From Argentina anserina (Eukaryota; Streptophyta; Magnoliopsida; Rosales; Rosaceae): 64,000 bases of DNA. Both the position numbers and the translations under genes were made by a program. The notes under the pieces are model-generated. The model was not told the origin of the DNA and did not search any database. It saw only the letters and a program-made list of their open reading frames with translations. This document shows positions 22,352 through 31,594 of the stretch, piece by piece. Position 1 is the first letter of the stretch, and each line of letters begins with the position of its first letter. The stretch is taken from NCBI RefSeq assembly GCF_933775445.1, contig NC_065875.1, forward strand, positions 24,675,555-24,739,554. The letters are read 5' to 3'.

Positions 22352-23451
22352 CAGGGCCGGCCCTGAGATTTCCGGGGCTCGAAGCGACGAGAAAAATTGG
22401 GGCCTCTTGTCAAAAAAAAAATTGAAACAATAAATTTTTTGAAACAACAAAACATAGCAATAAAACTTTCAATAATAATAAAATGCTATAATGTTTGAAA
22501 CAAAAATATAAAAGTTACAAATATCAGTATCTTCTTACTCAAAAATTGTCATTCTTGCATTTTTAGAAGCAAAAATATCAATTAAGCACGAACACTCAAG
22601 CTTTTCTGCCAACTCTTTTTCAATCGATAACATAGCCAAATAATTCAGTCTTTCTTGAGACATAGTTGATCGAAGATAAGATTTGATCAACTTTTAACTT
22701 CGAAAAGTTTCTCTTAGCACATGCAACAGTAACAAGTATGGCTAATAAAAGTTTGTAAGCAATCTAAGCATGTAATAACTGCTATCTTTACTCATTTCAA
22801 AGTGCTTACAAATTGTTATTCTACATAATGTAAGATGTAGTTTCATCATAACTGTTAGTAAAAGTAATATAACAACAAATATAAATACAAGTAATTGTTG
22901 TATTATATTACAAAATTGCTCAGGTAATACATTGTCTCAACCAACAAGGTTTTGTATTTAACTTACATTGTCAATATCTTTTGTCCACAAAGTCAAAAGA
23001 TATTAACTTACTGATATCCTTGAAAGATCAATATATTCTTAGAGGGGTCTCACACATAGAAGATTGTTAAATTTTCCTACTGGTGCTAAAGAAAATCAAC
23101 ACTAGATACATACAAGAAAGATAGAAATGACAGTTACGACACACATTACATTACCCAAGACACAGTCTGATCTTCACCCAAACCAATGGTCCTCTTGTAG
23201 TTGCTTCAAAACTCCAATAACTGAAACAGAATCACCATTTTCTTCGGATACATATATATTTTAGAATCTCGTTCTTTATTTTGGTATTTTAAAGTCTGGC
23301 CCTTCTTTTTTTTTCATAGCGTTTACCGTAAAAAATACTGTCACCGTTTTTTTTTCTGACCCAGTTTTTTTTTTTGTGTACAATTAAGGGGCCCTTAAAA
23401 TTGGGGGCCCAAAGCTATTGCTTTAATGGCTTGGGCTCAAGGCCGGCCTTG
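22352..23451 (-). mobile_element. Defective hAT element, 1100 bp, inside RNase B exon 2
   Basis: The ends are CAGGGCCGGCCCTG and CAAGGCCGGCCTTG, typical plant hAT termini; each end is itself nearly palindromic. The 8-bp TSD GTTTGGAT is perfect. On the minus strand, about 22745-22540, a remnant of the C-terminal dimerisation region of a hAT (TTF-zinc-finger / DUF4371-type) transposase can be read. It shows the motifs VTVACAKRNFSKLK and MSQERLNYLAMLSIE, with a single-base frameshift between them. The rest is AT-rich filler. The element cannot move without a transposase supplied elsewhere. Confidence 0.9.
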
Positions 23452-23459
23452 GTTTGGAT
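23452..23459. repeat. 8-bp target-site duplication, other copy (hAT in RNase B)
   Basis: GTTTGGAT is identical to 22344-22351. Confidence 0.92.
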
Positions 23460-23621
23460 CACAGTTCGAGGGGTATGAACCATCCTTGTAATTTGGCCAG
23501 AGCCCGTGAATCCCAAAATCTGCAGCAGGCTTACCTGTGGTTGGATAGCAGCAACTTTTCTGTGTATCACAGTATGATCCTGGCCACTACACCATGAAAT
23601 TAAAAGAAGTTAAAGAATCAC

Positions 23622-23629
23622 CATGCATA
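23622..23629. repeat. 8-bp target-site duplication, left copy (hAT MITE)
   Basis: CATGCATA is repeated at 24117-24124. The word is partly palindromic. Confidence 0.75.
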
Positions 23630-24116
23630 TTGGGATGTCAATGGGCAGGGTATCGTCAAGGGATCGAAATACCATATTCATATCCAATTTCAATTATGTC
23701 CCCATAACCGTTGAGGATCCGTTTCTCATACCCGTTAATTATATTTTGTTCTATTATATAAAAATTCATATGAAGTATAGAAAAACGTAAAATCTAAAAT
23801 GAAAACTAAATATTATGATGAATTTTTTTTTGTTGCATTAATCAAACGTAAACCAATACAAGTATATTCAAAATAAAATAATAACTATAAAAAAGTTTTT
23901 ATTTACATAAATATTAATTAATTAATTATTATTGAAACATATATAATTTATATTTTATTCTTATTGGGTGGGGATATCATCCCCACCCGTTACCCGATTC
24001 CATATTTCGAATATAGGGGATCTCCATACCCGTTCCCCGTTTTTACCTATTACACAGCTACATTAGGGTCGAATACCCGCGAATACCCTACCCGATATGT
24101 AATATTGTCATCCCTA
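23630..24116. mobile_element. hAT-type MITE in intron 1 of RNase B, 487 bp
   Basis: The left end TTGGGATGTCAAT and the inverted right end TAGGGATGACAAT form short TIRs of the common plant hAT GGGATG-CAAT type. Inside both ends are GGGTA-rich stretches (CAGGGTATCG left, CGGGTAGGGTATTCG right, inverted). An 8-bp TSD flanks it. There is no coding capacity. It lies wholly inside intron 1 (24240-23587), so it need not affect the protein. Confidence 0.78.
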
Positions 24117-24124
24117 CATGCATA
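24117..24124. repeat. 8-bp target-site duplication, right copy (hAT MITE)
   Basis: CATGCATA is identical to 23622-23629. Confidence 0.75.
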
Positions 24125-24439
24125 GATAAAACTAATAGATGATCGTACATACGTTCATGACTTCATGTATTTAATCAATCAGTAATTAAACTAATTGGTT
24201 CAAAAATATTCCAAATTAACTGACATTGATAAGATCTCACCTGCTGAACAAAGTAGAAGAAATCAAAATCATCTGCAGCACAGAGAACTGTAAGACATGA
24301 TGATCCTACTAGTCCTAGTATTAGAAGCTTGACCAAATTTGAGGGGCTGGACTTCATTGTTTCTTCTCCTTCGATCCTCTCCTCACTCTCAGATGCTAAT
24401 GATTAATTGGTGTGAATTATGGAGCTGCTTATATGGCTG

Positions 24440-24447
24440 TATTTATA
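24440..24447 (-). promoter_or_regulatory. Probable TATA box of RNase B
   Basis: TATAAATA on the minus strand lies about 83 bp upstream of the RNase B start codon. Confidence 0.55.
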
Positions 24448-25465
24448 GGCCAATCTGGAAGGCATGGGAGGAAGAATATTAATATTCAGTAATTTATGCT
24501 ATAATCAATCAAAAATCTGATGTCCACATCATGTAATTCGTGAGCTGTAACGCTTGCATATATGATAATTTCTTTACGTCGGCTCATTTTCCTTTTATAT
24601 CTCTGTGGTTGTTTTATGCTGTCACATTTATTGTTTTGAATTTTGATTGATTTCTTCCTCCTTGTGTACCTCCCAGTTTTCTTAATTCTCTGTGCACATT
24701 CATTATGAATCCATGAATGGATTTAACGCTTAGAACTGTAGTATCTGAAATTGAAATCTTCTTTTTCAATGGAATCCATAGATAAGGGCGTGCAGATTCT
24801 AGTGATCTTAATACTATTATTACGAAATTTATCTTATTAATTATGTTTATTCGTATTTACATTTGTTTTACATGAAATTATTGGAACCACGCATTTTTTT
24901 CATATTACCTTTGATTAATTAATGAAATCGAGAATATATACACGTACAATTCAGCTGTTATTTAGCCAGAATGGTACAAGACAATTAAGTAGCCTCCCAA
25001 GTTATGGTACGGACGTTAAGGCTTTCACACAGTGACAGTCACACTCACAAACCAACACAATTTGGTGAAATAGCGTGCAAGTCAAATCATTCCCATGATG
25101 AACACTTTGAACACTAATTAATTTGCTTCTGATATTCATACATGGTTTCACACAGAAAATTTTAGCATTCAAAAGCATATTCTCTCTTTGATGTGTCCCC
25201 AATCATTGTGTTTTCAATACTATTCAATTTATATATGAGCTTACACTTCAACAAAAGCAACTCGTGGATCCACACTAGAACACTTCAGTGATTTTGTAGA
25301 GCATCAATTCTTTTGGTAATTATTTGTTGTATGTGTTGGTTATATATAATCTCTTTCACATTGATATATCAATGATATGGGATCGACTGTGAGATGACAT
25401 AGTTTTGATACCGAAGCAGAACTCGATTATTCTTTAGTACGTACTAGTAACCTATAGCTAGAAGC
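24448..25465. other. Upstream region of RNase B; no gene seen
   Basis: AT-rich intergenic DNA between RNase B and RNase C. No recognisable coding sequence or repeat terminus. Confidence 0.5.
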
Positions 25466-26574
25466 CTAGAAGGAAGGAAACACAATGCTATCGGCACATT
25501 TTGCGTCGGGTAGAACTGGACAGTCAATGACGAAGTTACCATTAGGCTCTATACATATATGAACCTGGTAAAACTGGCTCTTCCCAGATGCATCTTCATT
25601 GCACTCTATACCTACATTGCGTCCAACAAATGCTGATTTCAGATATTTTATCAGGCTGTTTAACTCGTACGCGTTCCCATCTGGTTTGATTCCTGTAAGT
25701 TGTATGTAGCAGCAATAATAATTAATTCCAATCGCCAAAATAAAACAGAAGAAGATCGAAAAAAGATAATAGGTAGAGAATGTGTACCATAAACGTCAAG
25801 GAATTTGAGAATGTCTCTCAAGATTTCTTTAAGGCCGGCAGCATGATTGAAGTAGTTATACTGATCGAAGACAGACTGCGAGCAAGTGCCGTGCTTTTCC
25901 CAATTTTCGGCCCAAAGCACCGTACTGTTGCTGCTCGGGCAGGCCAGTGATGGCCAATCTGTTTGCAAGTAGTCAATTATCTTTGCCACCTGCTTTATCA
26001 GCAAGACAGCAATTCAGCATATGTCATAAACAAGCTCAGATACACTAGACAAGGTATCATATTGAACTAGTAGACTAGTAGTAGTGGTAGTAGTAGTAGT
26101 ACACAACTGCACATGGTGTCATCATATCAGTACTGCTACTCGATCAATGTATATGTTGTTAGGAGTACATTCTTGCAAAGACAACGTACTAGTTTGGAGA
26201 AGAAATGTTCTAAATCGTATACCTTTGTTTCATCAAAAGGGTTGTTGGGATCGAACCATTGTTAAAACTGGGCCAAAAGCCACTGATGATAAAACTTTGT
26301 GCATGTTTTCCTGTAGTTGGATAGCATATATTATGAGTTCCACCGGACGATCCTGGCCACTGCATCAAATAACAGTATAATCTTCAGTAGTATAATCTCA
26401 TGAATGAAGATCAATTACTGAGCATTAACGACCTGAGGTCATCTTTCTTTTCCAACACAGCACCTGTTGTACGAGATCGAAAAAATCATGATCCCGAGAA
26501 ACGCCAAGTAGTAGTAGACTTTGTAACATCAAAAGCCAGATGAATGATGAATTGTTTTTGAATTTCATTTCCAT
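25466..26574 (-). pseudogene. S-like T2 ribonuclease C, degenerate
   Basis: The four-exon layout is kept: 26574-26464, 26359-26223, 25989-25788 and 25692-25466. Splice sites are intact. Exon 1 encodes a signal peptide and DHDFFDLVQQ. Exon 2 is 137 bp instead of 156. It has lost one codon near the start and about 16 bp between N-G-S and D-P-N-N-P-F, which breaks the frame. CAS I reads FIISGFWP instead of FGIHGLWP, so the catalytic His is Ser. In CAS II the HEW of HEWEKHGTC is replaced by ENW, losing the second catalytic His and the adjacent Glu. Cysteines near the start of exon 2 are also lost. Exons 3 and 4 remain open, ending DSIVFPSF. Because active-site residues are substituted, loss of enzyme function may have come before the frameshift. 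A non-enzymatic product is conceivable only if the deletion is allele-specific. Confidence 0.88.
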
Positions 26575-26656
26575 CTCAACTCTGTTTCTGCCTTTCTAGG
26601 GTTACTCTCATTCACAAAAGGTGCGAAATCTGCAGATCATTGTGTCCATGGGGAAC

Positions 26657-26664
26657 TATTTATA
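26657..26664 (-). promoter_or_regulatory. Probable TATA box of RNase C
   Basis: TATAAATA on the minus strand lies about 83 bp upstream of the RNase C start codon, the same spacing as in RNase B. The promoter signal survives although the coding sequence is broken. Confidence 0.55.
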
Positions 26665-27007
26665 GGTAAATAAACAGAAAATTATAAGGTTACATCTCCT
26701 AGGCAAAGACCGCAACCCGGCCATGTCTCTTCTCGTCCGCAGCATATCCCACTATATACTTCTTTCCGCCATCAATTTATGTACATTTAATTTATCCAGA
26801 ACCGAGGATCTAGTCACCGAAGTTGTCTTCTGTCTGTCTTTGAAAACAAGATACATGTAGCTTATTAGGTTGGTAATCACCTCTGTAAAATCTAAGCTTA
26901 TAGAAAGATCAGAAGCACTAAAAACACAGTTTTTAGGTGACAAAGTACACTGTATTATGATTCTTGATTAAATCTATACCAAATACAAGCAGAGTCAATA
27001 AATTTAA

Positions 27008-28834
27008 CTACCAATGGTCTCCACAAGAACACTTGCCATCTTTGAAATGATGGAATCTTTGAACATCTCTCAGAACTATTTGTCTGTTAAACATCAATGA
27101 TATGTATTTAGCAGCAGAGTGGCAATCCCCACATACCCTAAGGTTCTTTACAACTCGAATTGTTGTCCCAGCAGCAGTGTTTAGTAGCCCATAAGTAATG
27201 GCCAGTTTCTCACTATGATATCTAAGAGAAAGCTCTCTATCTTTATCATCCATGTCTGAATGAACTACTAGAGAAGTATCTGGAACATATCCGGCCAGCT
27301 TTAATTCTTCAATCAACTCATCAACTGCCTGATGCAGTACTTTAGAAACTGAACGCTCGCCATCGCCAGAAAAGAATTCATGCACTACATTGTTCATCTC
27401 GATGGAGCTACAGCCCGGAATCTTTACAACACCTCTGTCTTTCATCAGTTTCCTCATGTAATCAACATCCTCCCATCTCCCTGCTCTTGCACACAAGTTA
27501 GATATGATCACATAATCCCCACCATGAGAGTCATCCAACTCAAAGATTCGATCAAGCACCTGCATCCCCATGTCTACATCACCATGACTGCCACAAGCAG
27601 ATAACAATGTTCGCCAAATTATAGGCGTAGGCTTAATTGGTAGCTCATCTATGAACTTGTAAGCCTCATGTAAACGTCCAGATCGACCTAGTAAATCCAC
27701 CATACACCCGTAGTGCTTAATTCTTGGTATAATCCCATATTTCTCACTCATGCTGTAGAAATAGTTGCACCCCTCCTCAACTAGTCCAGCATGACTACAC
27801 GCATATAAGAGACCCAGAAATGTGATCTCATCAGGTCGAACTCGTGCCCTCTTCATTTCTTCAAACATCAACATGGCTTTCGAAACATTTCCATGAGTTG
27901 CGTATGCCACAATCATTGCAGACCAAGCCTGTGTATCTTTCACACTCATGTCCTCAAACACAGACACTGCATCCTCCAGGCTCCCACACTTTGAATACAT
28001 ATCGATCAATGCAGTGTTCACTTTAACATATCTATCAAATCTATTCTTCTTAACAAACTCATGTATCCACTTCCCCAAGTCCAATGCACCCAACAAAGCG
28101 CACGAAGAAAGAGCACTAAGCAATGTAACATCAGTAGGCTCAAGACCAGTCGCCTGCAACTCTCGAAACAATGCCAATGCCTCATTGGGACGACTGTTTC
28201 TAGCATACCCTGTGATCATAGCATTATGCACGACAACACAAGGGTCCATTATCCTATCGAAAACCCGACGAGCTGCATCCACATCACTGCACTCAGTGTA
28301 CATATTTATAAGAGCAGGACACACAAATATGTTATGTTGCATTCCATACTTGATAACATAGCAATGCAACTGCTTCCCTTCTTCTAAGGCTTTAGAGCCG
28401 GCGCAGGCCTTGAGAAGAGCAGGGAATGTGTAGTTATCTGGGAAGAGTCCTGAGGATAGAACCTGCGAAAAGAGTATAATGGCGCGAAATGGGGTGCTGG
28501 AGCGTGAATAACCACGCGCCATGGTGTTAAAGACGACAATGTCCGGGTGGGAAATTTGGTCGAACAGGTGATTGGCGTAGTCCATGGAGGTGGTAGTTGG
28601 GTTGAGCGTGCAGGAGTTGATGAGCTTGGCGAGGACAGAGGAGTCATACTGGAGATGGGTTTTGATGGAAAAGGCTTGGATTTGCTGGAGTTGTGCGAGA
28701 GAGGTGCATTTGGGAATGAGTGATATTGGGGAATGAGTGTGAGCTTTTGGGTGAGAGATTGGGGTCGTTTGGACAGCCAGTGATGCCATAGCTGTTTTTG
28801 AGTGGTGCAGAACAAGCTGCATATATACAAGCAA
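27008..28834 (-). CDS. OTP85: DYW-type PPR protein, chloroplast RNA editing factor OTP85-like
   Basis: Intronless, 608 aa, or 593 aa if translation starts at the ATG at 28789 (MASLAVQTTP), which gives a more typical plastid transit peptide. PLS-class PPR repeats run from about residue 75 to 430. The E/E+ region follows (GCSSIEMNNVVHEFFSGD, about 475). The DYW deaminase domain has the zinc motif HSEKLA and the CxxCH motif CGDCH, ending CSCGDHW. The last three residues are DHW instead of DYW. Such proteins bind one RNA site and direct C-to-U editing. The sequence follows Arabidopsis OTP85 (At2g02980) along its whole length. OTP85 is reported to edit an ndhD site of the chloroplast NDH complex. 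The adjacent RNS1-like and APY6-like genes match the Arabidopsis neighbourhood. Confidence 0.92.
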   Translation of the reverse strand: MLVYMQLVLHHSKTAMASLAVQTTPISHPKAHTHSPISLIPKCTSLAQLQQIQAFSIKTHLQYDSSVLAKLINSCTLNPTTTSMDYANHLFDQISHPDIVVFNTMARGYSRSSTPFRAIILFSQVLSSGLFPDNYTFPALLKACAGSKALEEGKQLHCYVIKYGMQHNIFVCPALINMYTECSDVDAARRVFDRIMDPCVVVHNAMITGYARNSRPNEALALFRELQATGLEPTDVTLLSALSSCALLGALDLGKWIHEFVKKNRFDRYVKVNTALIDMYSKCGSLEDAVSVFEDMSVKDTQAWSAMIVAYATHGNVSKAMLMFEEMKRARVRPDEITFLGLLYACSHAGLVEEGCNYFYSMSEKYGIIPRIKHYGCMVDLLGRSGRLHEAYKFIDELPIKPTPIIWRTLLSACGSHGDVDMGMQVLDRIFELDDSHGGDYVIISNLCARAGRWEDVDYMRKLMKDRGVVKIPGCSSIEMNNVVHEFFSGDGERSVSKVLHQAVDELIEELKLAGYVPDTSLVVHSDMDDKDRELSLRYHSEKLAITYGLLNTAAGTTIRVVKNLRVCGDCHSAAKYISLMFNRQIVLRDVQRFHHFKDGKCSCGDHW

Positions 28835-28868
28835 TGCTTATCCATTTACTGTCTGTTTTGTGCTTCAA

Positions 28869-29154
28869 AAATTCAGCAAGTTATGGTTGAAAGTTCTAAC
28901 ACTTACATAGAAGACAACTATACTAAAATTCAGTATATATAAGTAAACCAACTCCAGCACTTATTTAACCAGTGGAAACAAACTATGCAACAGAAAAATG
29001 TGCGATCTACCTCCTATACAGCAAAATATTTGGCTGAAGAACCTTTAAAAGCATAGTGAACGAGAAGAAATACATCAAACTATGCAACACTGGACGACGC
29101 TTTTAGTTTGGTGATGCCAGTATTCAACAATCCACAGACAATGTGCCATTTTCT
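28869..29154. other. OTP85 promoter side and F-box 3' flank
   Basis: Short AT-rich gap between two minus-strand genes. It must hold the OTP85 promoter. No other feature seen. Confidence 0.45.
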
Positions 29155-30468
29155 CTAATTGAGGCCATCGACACGTTCTGGCAGTCTAGGAACTGGTGTT
29201 GGCCATGGGAGCAGAGAGCGGAATATCTTTGAAGAAACATCACAGAGGCTACATTCATCGTGGTAACTCTTTACATCAACCTCAGACAACCAGCCTGTGC
29301 GAATGTTGCCCTTGAAATAAGCTTCACCCAAGCGTACATAAAAGATATCCAAATTAGTTGGTTTGAAACCGAATACATCCGCGTCACTTAGGTCCAGATC
29401 ATTATCTGAATCAAGATCCATCAGAAACATAAGGTTCAGGTAATGTTTCTTGTGATTCCGACCCAATTTTCCACCTCCATCAACAGCCATTTGGTTTAGT
29501 TCTTCTTCTGTCAACTTCCAAATACATAGCTCAAAGATTGGATTCTCTGAACTGGAGCAGTAATCATAAAACAGCAGACATCCTTCGTAAACGCCTAGGC
29601 AAACTGGAGTAAACTTATCCATAAATGTCCAAATAACATGAAATTGATAGCCATGATCATCAGCAGCATTAGTAAATGGACCCAGCACCAGTATCCCATA
29701 ATCAGCATTCCAATACAACATTCCATTGCCGGCAAAGCCATTAACACTGATGTCACAAGACGGACAGCCTCTTGGACACGGTACAACTGATTCCCTCCAC
29801 TCACCAATCTCACTAGAGAAAACCTGTATCTTAAACTTGAAGCAAGTCTTACGAGGTTTATCAGGCAGAAGTATTCTCACAACTTTGAACCTGAACTCAC
29901 CATTAAATTTAACCACCTGCCTTAAGTTTTGCACACCAATGTCACTCCTGTCTTCCTTATAGTAGTAAGGCTCACAAATGAATCCCACAGGCTGACGTCT
30001 GTCGCAGCGAGGGACAGGAGGAAGAGTAACCAGATGCATTGTGCGTGGATTGCAGATGAAGTAACTGGGGCGATGATAACGATCTGCGGAGCACAGAGCT
30101 AAATCATTCCATGTTGCTAGAACTAGTGGATTCTTTGTCAAACCCAACAAACTCCTCAGCCTACCAAACACCTCCGCCGTGAAGAGCTGGCGCCCGAAAT
30201 TGCTGTTAACTACAGGACTAGTACGAGTTACAATTGGGGCTATCTTCTCCAACTTCACCCAAAGAAAACGACCGATCATATAATGATCAGACAAGACATT
30301 GCACCAACGTTTCGAAACACACTTGCATTGAACAACAAATTTGCAACTAGGCAATCGACAAAGGATTTCGACCAATGCGACTTCGGGGAGGTCATCAACA
30401 CTAGTTGTAACACTCTTGGAATCTCCTCGTTTTGACTTAACAACAGGATCACAACAAGACACTGACAT
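29155..30468 (-). CDS. F-box protein, SCF substrate adaptor
   Basis: A single coding exon of 437 aa. An F-box lies at about residues 25-66 (VDDLPEVALVEILCRLPSCKFVVQCKCVSKRW), which would bind SKP1/ASK in an SCF ubiquitin ligase. The remaining 370 residues resemble plant F-box-associated beta-propeller-like domains (YFICNPRTMHLVTLPPVP; FKIQVFSSEIGEWRES; NGFAGNGMLYWNADYGIL). There are no clear kelch signatures. The substrate cannot be predicted. On the minus strand, TATCAA|GTAAGT at 30651 and TACTAG|GATG at 30470 define a 5'-UTR intron ending one base before the ATG. The first, non-coding exon is then about 30652-30780. Confidence 0.88.
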   Translation of the reverse strand: MSVSCCDPVVKSKRGDSKSVTTSVDDLPEVALVEILCRLPSCKFVVQCKCVSKRWCNVLSDHYMIGRFLWVKLEKIAPIVTRTSPVVNSNFGRQLFTAEVFGRLRSLLGLTKNPLVLATWNDLALCSADRYHRPSYFICNPRTMHLVTLPPVPRCDRRQPVGFICEPYYYKEDRSDIGVQNLRQVVKFNGEFRFKVVRILLPDKPRKTCFKFKIQVFSSEIGEWRESVVPCPRGCPSCDISVNGFAGNGMLYWNADYGILVLGPFTNAADDHGYQFHVIWTFMDKFTPVCLGVYEGCLLFYDYCSSSENPIFELCIWKLTEEELNQMAVDGGGKLGRNHKKHYLNLMFLMDLDSDNDLDLSDADVFGFKPTNLDIFYVRLGEAYFKGNIRTGWLSEVDVKSYHDECSLCDVSSKIFRSLLPWPTPVPRLPERVDGLN

Positions 30469-30780
30469 CCTAGTATCAACAACCTTAACAATGTCCGGTA
30501 ATGACGGCGATTAAGTTTAGACCTCCAAATTCAAAAGAACAAAGCTACAGTAAAAATCAAAACACAGAAATGTGAATTTACTGTGTGTATACGAAATTCA
30601 GAGATAAGATTAACCGGAAATGAAGAGTTGATACATAGAAAACAACTTACTTGATAAACTCTGTGAAATCTATGAATCCGTAAGTGTGGAGAAGCAGAAT
30701 GAAAGAGTGGGTCTTTGGACTCCAACCATGATCGTATAAGAGCCGGTGAGCTCTCTGTTGCTCTGAAAGTTTTCAATCCT
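30469..30780 (-). other. 5' UTR and 5'-UTR intron of the F-box gene
   Basis: Donor GTAAGT at 30650-30645 and acceptor CTAG ending at 30470, on the minus strand, bound a 181-bp intron. The upstream exon has no conserved coding content. Confidence 0.5.
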
Positions 30781-31594
30781 GGTTTGTTTCTCCGGTGAGC
30801 TTTATAACCCCTTCACCTTTCGGTAACGGTTTGTCTCTTTCGCCGTTGTATACGTTTCTAATGTAATTTTTATCTATGGAAATATTATGATTATTTGTCT
30901 TTAATTATATTTAATGATATCTGAACGACACTTAACCTGAAGATTTGGAAACATGAGCTGTTCTTCTATAGTGATAAATCATAATATGACATGAGTATTC
31001 TACTCGTTCCAAGAAAGATTAGAAATTGATTTATAGTGAGTTTATAGTCTCTCCTTATTAAGTGAGAAGTTATGAGTTCGACACAATAAATTCGTTGTAG
31101 AATTTTAATTATTTATTTGATTAAAAAAATTATTTATTATAAAATTAGGTGTAAAATATAGGTACGTGTCTCTAATATGATAAGTTGACCTATCAAAGAA
31201 GTTAGGAATGTGACGTTTAGAGTTATATTGCGTAATGTGCAAGGGTGATTTTTTTTTTGAGAGAATGGGCACTTCCTAGATATGTATGAGTTTGCAGTGT
31301 TTGCTTATGTTACTCTTCACATTTTTGCTAGCTTTTCTGTTCGAAGTTAGTTTTGGACGTCTGCAAATAGTATTCTGTTAGTACTCAAGCAAGATTTTTT
31401 TTTTTTTTTGAAAATACGAAAAAAGTACTCAAGCAAGATGAGAAGAAAGCAACAATGAGAAAAGAAGAAAGAGAACAAAATCCAAGCTAAGCAAAACAAC
31501 ATACAACTAAATAAGATAAGCCCTTGAGGTATTTCAACATGGTTACATCAGAATAATCTATATATGAATAAAGCTTAAGTAAGCCACTACGATA
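30781..31594. other. Intergenic region with one micro-insertion scar
   Basis: AT-rich region between the F-box gene and the transporter gene. Apart from the scar at 31380-31439 nothing is recognised. Confidence 0.5.
31380..31439. repeat. Micro-insertion scar 2: poly(T) tract between perfect 16-bp direct repeats
   Basis: AGTACTCAAGCAAGAT occurs at 31380-31395 and again at 31424-31439 with no mismatch. Between them is a 28-nt insert of 14 T followed by GAAAATACGAAAAA. On the minus strand this is a short tail ending in a poly(A) run. A 16-bp perfect repeat is typical of LINE-mediated insertion. Confidence 0.7.

Larger units (their letters stand above)
21298..24357 (-). pseudogene. S-like T2 ribonuclease B, interrupted by a hAT element in exon 2
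   Basis: Exons: 24357-24241, 23586-23460 continuing at 22351-22323 (exon 2 split by the insertion), and 21720-21298 (exons 3 and 4 fused). Leaving out the element and one TSD copy, exon 2 would be 156 bp, exactly as in RNase A. The coding length would be 696 bp (231 aa), with no other lesion. A signal peptide and DDFDFFYFVQQ start, CAS I FGIHGLWP and CAS II THEWDKHGTC are all preserved, ending SSIEFPTF. The insertion lies after CDPN, downstream of CAS I and before CAS II. Its 1108 extra bases are not a multiple of three, so unspliced mRNA cannot give an active enzyme. Intron 3 is missing precisely at the position used in A and C. It is probably a recent null, or an allele differing between haplotypes. 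Confidence 0.9.

Noticed and set aside
14946..26574. Possible self-incompatibility S-RNase locus
   Set aside because: The genes have the four-exon layout and motifs of S-like RNases (RNS1/RNS3), and the nearby F-box gene at 29155-30468 does not resemble S-locus F-box proteins closely enough to claim linkage.
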